Below are positions 58,671 to 64,000 of a DNA stretch of 64,000 bases, one piece after another. The position numbers were made by a program, and so were the translations under genes. The DNA comes from Daphnia carinata (Eukaryota; Arthropoda; Branchiopoda; Diplostraca; Daphniidae): positions 5,304,501-5,368,500 of the forward strand of contig NC_081331.1 of NCBI RefSeq assembly GCF_022539665.2. The letters run 5' to 3'. The notes under the pieces were generated by a model that worked only from the letters and a program-made list of their open reading frames with translations, did not search any database and was not told where the DNA came from. The first letter of the stretch is position 1, and each line of letters begins with the position of its first letter.

Positions 58671-59787
58671 GGTCTATGCAAATACGTTATATCTCTCACA
58701 CTGTTGCTAGGCCAGCCTGATGTTGATCTACACACAATCATAGTCGATGAATACTCTAAGTATCAAATCATTTGTGTTGTGCTTCCCACAAGGTCTTATG
58801 CGATAACCCATTTCCGTTATGGGCCTTAATAGGATCTAATCGAACAATCCACGATTCCGGCTGTATGACTCTTTTTTATTTTGTTTCAGAATGTTGCAAC
58901 AGTCACGATGCCATTAAATGGCAATCACTTTTCAATTGTATTCACCTCATAGCTTTCTCATCGTTTTCGAATTAAGAATGTTATTGTTTGTCTACCTAGT
59001 GCATCGCTACGGCTCGGGAACTTGACAACCTAAAGAGAGATTGAAGCATTGTTGCACGATACGTTACACGAAGGAAACATCTTGCAACACACCTGCTTGA
59101 AAAGCTAACTGTCGACGCAAACAAGTTGCCAAAACTCATATTAGCTGCCACAGCGATACGATTACGCACATCTGCCCAATGTAATCAAAACCGACAAGTT
59201 GATGAATATGCTTACAATGCATTTTCTTTTCACGATTTTGGCACATTCCCACCGCATTGAAATGCATGGAAATTCCCCGTACTTTCTCTTGCCGACAGTA
59301 GTTGAGTTTTCTCTATGCTCACAGTTCACCCAGTGCATAGCTTTCGCTCGATTGATTGAAGGAAGGGACGCAATAAGTTTACGATGTACGTGATAATCCT
59401 AAGTCCGTCTCGCATAATACATTTGTCTTAACCTTGGCTGCAGTATAAGGGTAAACAAAACATAAAAAGAAGATCAAGAAGAGATCCGATCATTACACAA
59501 CTGAAATGAATACTTCATTTAAAACCATAAATATTCGTTTCTCCAGCGGGTCGTGTTTTATTGCGTCACGGTTTCCAATAACAAGTCGTGGGTGTTCCTA
59601 CAAGTATACTTCTTCATGCGTAATATTTGTAGTTGCAGTTGCTATCAAATGTTACAAGGATACCCGCTTATTTGTATATTTTTCCAAGCATATTTAATAG
59701 TCTCCAAAGCAAAGGGGATGTCGTTGATAAGAATAAAGGAACGGTCACAGAAGATGGCATGACCCGAACGAGTACAAGTCGTTTCAT
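58671..59787. other. Non-coding spacer
   Basis: Only short, unsupported frames. The start may hold unrecognisable 3' remains of the GH16 duplicate; the end is the 3' side of the channel gene. Confidence 0.4.
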
Positions 59788-62020
59788 TTATGAGACTGAC
59801 ACGGTCGTCCCGATGGTCGTTGTTGAAGACCATATGTTGTTCTTGTTGCTTGGTGGCAGGGTTTGGCAATCAACTTCTTCGGATCTCCTCCGGAATAATC
59901 TTTTGGATGAAGGGAAAACCCATCGCAGGCAGAGGAAATAAAACAGCTCAAAAACACTGATGAAGCTGAGGCCCAAGCCCAATCCCAAAAGACCACCCAT
60001 GGCGGCTATTGAAAGACATGCCAATGATTATTTCATCAGGATAAAAAATTTAAAAGGTTATTACAAATGAAATCTTCGACCCCGAATCGAATGTCAGTCT
60101 TGTATCGTACGCCAGTCTTATCTTTATAGTAGACGTGAAGCACCGCAACATTCGATCTGTAGAAACGGAGAGTTCAGTATTGGGTGGCATGTTTTTCATT
60201 AAAGAAAATTTCTATCAAACTTGAAATATTCGGTGCCATCTGTCGTTGAGCTGAGATTGCGTCCAGCCACTAGCCGTTTGAAGGTACGGGTTAAATTGAA
60301 TCCACGTCCAGGGAATGTGGCGTACGAAATTTCAGGATCGTACCATACGTCCGAGCAAGGGGGCAGGCAATTGCAGAACTCATCTTCCCTTTCTCGTACA
60401 TCCTCTGAACAAAAGAAATGAAGTGCAATACAATACAAATAGTTTAAATTAATTACCGTAGGCATCAGAAATGCAAGAATATGAAGCCAGTTCACACAGT
60501 TTGGTTCCTTTGTCAGCTGAAGTAATCAAAGAATCATTAAACTTTTATGGCTAGTGTTATACTTATAGAAAACTCACCTCTAAAAAAATACGGCCTACAT
60601 TTGCATCGCTCTTGCATAAGCTGTGTGGCACATTCGATAGTACACGCTGACCGACTGTATTGTGGGAAATACTTTAACTTTTTCTCGCCTTCTACTTGGC
60701 ACTGTCGTTGATATGGTGTTACGTCTTTTGCTACTTCTTCCGTATTGAATGTTGTAATTCCTTTTACGCCGACGAATCTATACAATGTTATCCGTTTGTT
60801 ATTTTATGGTTGCTTACGATATTAAGGGAACCGTTACGTTTCGGAACCAGGTCCAAGAACGAAGCCTCGATCCGCTACATCCGGGAATTCTTCTGAAGTG
60901 TGAACCAATACCTTTCCCCCACATTCGTAAGTCGTTGTTAGAATATTTATTTGTATATTTTTTAAGGGAAAAATACTTTGAAACCGTCGAATTTCCCGTT
61001 GGTAACACTGTAGTCTTCGATGTCGGCATCCAACACCAAGGCGAGCCCCATCCGGTATCCGTTCCCACCTACATGCAGCTTTTTGTTTTCACTGTAATAA
61101 AATGAGAATAACCAAAGTTCTTTTGCCATTCTACTAACAATAACAAATACTGCTTCTACTTTGATTTGATGCCGAGCTCTGCGTCTTCGTATTTCGCCCC
61201 GTTGAAAGTGCAGCAAATTCCATCATCTGTTGGGAGAAAAGAAAAGTATTCGATGCAAGGTGATGGAACACCAAGCCAAATGCAGTCCATAACCATGTCT
61301 CTGCACGACGGTGCGGACTGTTTACGAACGGAAAAAATGACATTGTACACGATAGACCCAAGTTTCAGCACAAGGCGGATTACCTTTTTAAGAACGTCAA
61401 ATAAATCCGTTGATGAAATGTTTAACGACTTGTAATATCCATTCAAATCTTTTAATTCTTTTTCTTTTTTGATGGCTCTGTCTAGTTTTGTCATGTACCT
61501 CAAGGTCTGCTGCATTACATCGTAAGAAATGTTCTTGTACCTTTAACGAAAATAAAGAATAAGTTAAAGAAAGCCACCCCGGAGGAGAGGGTAGGCCATG
61601 ATGATATACGACCTTGGGTCTTCCATGACTCGAAGCAACTTCGTCTTGGAAACTTTATTGACACTGCATATAGTAACCGCTGGAAAGGGAATATTCTTGA
61701 GAGGATAGCGGTTGGAATCAAGCGACATGAGAACAGGAGAATCTACCCATTTATTCCACATTTGCCAGCAAAAGTAGCCGGAGAAGAAAATACCAGCCAA
61801 GAATACCAGTATCCACATGACTCTGTTGTTATATGCACGTAAGTTTATGACAAAGAGACATTTGAATAACGGTATAAAAGATGTTTAATATTTACCGTTT
61901 CAGCCAATGGCTTTTTTCTTCTGTGATGTATTTCAGTCCATGGATGGAAGTTGTGTCGCAAAACTCTTTCACCGCTTTGCCCGCTTTTTGGCTTTGGATT
62001 GAGATCTGTCGGGACGGCAT
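59788..62020 (-). CDS. DEG/ENaC (pickpocket-type) sodium channel subunit
   Basis: Amiloride-sensitive-type cation channel subunit of the arthropod pickpocket group; ligand or stimulus unknown. Exons (minus): 62020-61896, 61822-61613, 61540-61160, 61091-60977, 60911-60838, 60777-60578, 60516-60457, 60404-60221, 60156-60065, 60005-59788; phases close to 552 residues. Features in order: FCDTTSIHGLKYI with the His-Gly gating motif, first membrane span (about 44-65), FPAVTICSVNKV, the extracellular stretch GLALVLDADIEDY, a Cys-rich part (CTIECATQLMQERCKCRP, then CNCLPPCSD), and the second span with GLGLGLSFISVFELFYF, including the GxS selectivity motif. The start is the first ATG after an in-frame TAG. 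A frame at 62318-62575 could be an extra 5' exon but does not join in phase. Confidence 0.9.
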
Positions 62021-63624
62021 TATCGACTTCTACACACCTCACAGGAACAATGTTGACTACCGACTGAAAACGTTTTGGCCGATAACAGCTACGTAGCATC
62101 ACCGTGGCCGCAGTCCGTGACTTCAGCCTTTTTCCCCGGTTCGTTTTAACACCAGAGGCGTATATCCTTCAGAGCATTATTTTTATGACTTTGGTACGTC
62201 CTTTTCTTTTATGCCATTTCTTTTAAAACGAACATCACGCAGGGTCCATTGAGTTTTAATTAATGGTGCACTTGAGGGTTTACGTTCTTCTGACGAAAAG
62301 AAATGATTTGTGTTAAGTCATCGTCTTATGTACCCAGACAGGAACATAACGAATGCTTTTTTTAGGGTTTTCAAGGTGAAATATGTTGCTTGGTATTTAG
62401 CAGCTTGCGGAACAATATTATTACCTGAGGCAAGAAGATTACACTGCATCTTTGAACAACAATAATCGTATGTCTTTCCGACGACCTCGTAGTAGACTGG
62501 CCTTTGATTAACACTCGAATCGAACGTTTTCAGCTGTCTTTGGTCATTGACATTGGCTGAGGAAGATTTCCACATTTAGAAAAACGAAGGTTATAGCGAT
62601 AAATGTAAATGCATAGCGTGAGTGGGAGGCATCAAGTTGAAAATAGAAGTTGCTGGTTTTTATTGTATGACGAGAGACACGTAATGGTACGCATCGTGAT
62701 GCGATCTTAGTTTCCCCTTACAGTATACTATCTGGCAATATAATCAAATCAATACAAAGCAAAGTGGTTAAGGCGTATGATAGTTTTTTGGCAATTTAAC
62801 CAATGGAATTAGAATTTTACCGAGTTGCCCGATGAATTTCTAAAGTTTTGTGCTGTTCACGATACATTTAGAGAAGTTTGTCATGGTTCCTTATCTTACA
62901 TTAAATATTGAAGCCAGGTCTTTAGCTGACACATTTGCGGTTGCAACAATTGTTTATCAAAATTCAGTTGTCAGGAATCGTTGCTTCCATTACCCTCAAT
63001 TTGGAAATTGCAATACTTACGGTACGGAACCATGGCACTGCTAGTTCGATCGATTCTAACCTACTCAGCTGCATCCATCGCCGAAACGAAGTCGGAAATA
63101 AAGCTAATAGAGCAGAATCTGGATTGCGTTTCCTTCTTGGGGTGTGGTTGGCTGTGTCCAAAGCAGCCTTGACACCAACCTATCAGTTAGCTGCAGTATA
63201 GTGATACACAACCGGGTCAGTGAACTTGACAGATCATTGTTATTCATTTGCATCTCCACTACGAAGCCTGAGGTTGCCAAAAATTGGGTTAACTCGGGAA
63301 AGGTAATAAACATTCACGATTCCTACAGGATCATGAGTCATGCGATTAGAATAACATCCCCATCGACCGCAAAGTGTGTTGGGCTTCTGGCTGGTGATAT
63401 TAAAATAGTTACAATTGCTGCTTATTGCCGTATTGTACCGGTTATCATCGGTTCTATCACCATCTTCTTCTAACCTTTAAGAGTTACCTGGAACAGTGAC
63501 CCGATACAGTGAATGTTAGTTTTTTAGGGTTACGTGGAGCAGTGACCCGACATAGTGAGCGTTTTTGCGTTGTTTTTCCCCTCTTCCAAGGCAACCGTAA
63601 CTATAATGTATCTTGTCACACATA
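62021..63624. other. Spacer between the channel gene and the elongase gene
   Basis: It contains the channel gene's upstream side, one minus-strand frame (62318-62575, Cys-containing, with a donor-like end) that I cannot assign, and a short direct repeat at 63483-63563. No recognised coding sequence. Confidence 0.4.
63483..63563 (+). repeat. Two imperfect direct repeats, 46-bp period
   Basis: 63483-63517 and 63529-63563 share GTTAC(C/G)TGGA(A/G)CAGTGACCCGA with about five differences over 35 bp. No function is evident. Confidence 0.7.
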
Positions 63625-63958
63625 TTACAAATGCTTTTTCTCCATAACACTCGGTGGAGCAGACTTTGCAAGCGCAGACATTTGAGTTGGGCGGCTGCCG
63701 TATGCTCCCTTATGATAATTTTTGAAAAGAATGAAGTACATTACGGCTTGCGTGGCCGTACCCCACGAATACGCTTTAGGATAGTCACAGTCAATGAAAA
63801 GCAATTGTATGCTATGCAAGCCGAGCATCACGAATTGAACCATTTGCAAAACGGTGAGGTATTTCTTCCACCACAGATATTTTTGGACGCTCGGTCCCAT
63901 CGCTGCCATCATATAATAGAGGTACATTACAGTGTGCACCAGGGTGTTGCACGTCGGG
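63625..63958 (-). CDS. ELOVL very-long-chain fatty acid elongase, C-terminal exon (partial)
   Basis: 3' exon of an ELOVL-family elongase, the ER membrane condensing enzyme that adds malonyl-CoA to fatty acyl-CoA. The visible frame begins about FYPTCNTLVHTVMYLYYMMA and continues AMGPSVQKYLWWKKYLTVLQ, the diagnostic block that lies after the HxxHH box. Hydrophobic membrane segments follow (FVMLGLHSIQLLF and AVMYFILFKNYH). The frame ends MEKKHL, without a clear KKxx retrieval signal at the very end although lysines lie near it. A likely acceptor (TTTAAAG near 63959) marks the exon start; the HxxHH exon and the rest lie outside the window. Confidence 0.88.
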
Positions 63959-64000
63959 TAAAAGCTTTAAACGGAAAATTAATTAGCACTAATTTCTAAA

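Noticed and set aside
62318-62575. Extra N-terminal exon of the DEG/ENaC gene
   Set aside because: Its donor is in a phase that does not join the 62020 exon in frame, and an in-frame TAG precedes the chosen start.
1-64000. CRISPR arrays, operons or phage-like genes
   Set aside because: All recognised genes are spliced and animal-type; no regularly spaced short repeats with unique spacers are present.

Overview
The window looks like nuclear DNA of a branchiopod crustacean, most likely a Daphnia species. This is inferred from short (about 60-80 bp) GT-AG introns, AT-rich spacers, arthropod-type gene structures (a DE-cadherin-like cadherin with EGF, one laminin-G and a classical tail; a crustacean LGBP/GNBP-type GH16 protein; a pickpocket-type channel; a REPTOR/CREBRF orthologue), and many tRNA-derived repeats. 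I rebuilt the exon structures by hand from splice sites and reading phase; for the nine complete multi-exon genes whose product I recognise, the exon phases close exactly.

Layout. 0.7-5.9 kb (+): TACC, a centrosomal/microtubule coiled-coil protein with a coding 24-bp minisatellite. 8.8-11.9 kb (+): REPTOR/CREBRF bZIP factor, with a CCAAT/E-box/CRE promoter near 7.3 kb. 12.9-15.4 kb (+): RhoGAP of ARHGAP19/RhoGAP54D type. 15.7-28.4 kb: repeat-rich accessory block holding a small unrecognised coiled-coil gene, a 326-bp TIR element, tRNA-like twin elements, GC-rich and CCCGTC minisatellites, and a 1174-bp inverted duplication (25252-26425 / 27260-28433) that ends exactly at a 100-N gap. 28.5-31.5 kb (-): WDR11, cut off by that gap. 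32.9-33.7 kb (+): mitochondrial ribosomal protein mL43, convergent with NOC3L (-, 33.8-36.5 kb). Then an unrecognised acidic protein (-) and DENR (-). 38.7-45.5 kb: long non-coding stretch before the classical cadherin shotgun-like gene (+, 45.5-53.4 kb). 55.1-57.2 kb (+): GH16 beta-1,3-glucan-binding/glucanase-like protein, followed by a decayed second copy. 59.8-62.0 kb (-): DEG/ENaC channel. 63.6 kb to the edge (-): 3' end of an ELOVL fatty-acid elongase.

The genes do not form a pathway. There is a loose housekeeping cluster (WDR11, mL43, NOC3L, DENR: trafficking, mitochondrial translation, 60S biogenesis, translation reinitiation). I found no prokaryote-like system or CRISPR. The points most worth a second look are the inverted repeat abutting the gap and the loss of the WDR11 3' half; the recurring pairs of oppositely oriented tRNA-like sequences; the unrecognised small gene with duplicated relatives; the exact 13-copy repeat in TACC; the motif clusters upstream of the cadherin and REPTOR genes; and the second GH16 copy with stops.
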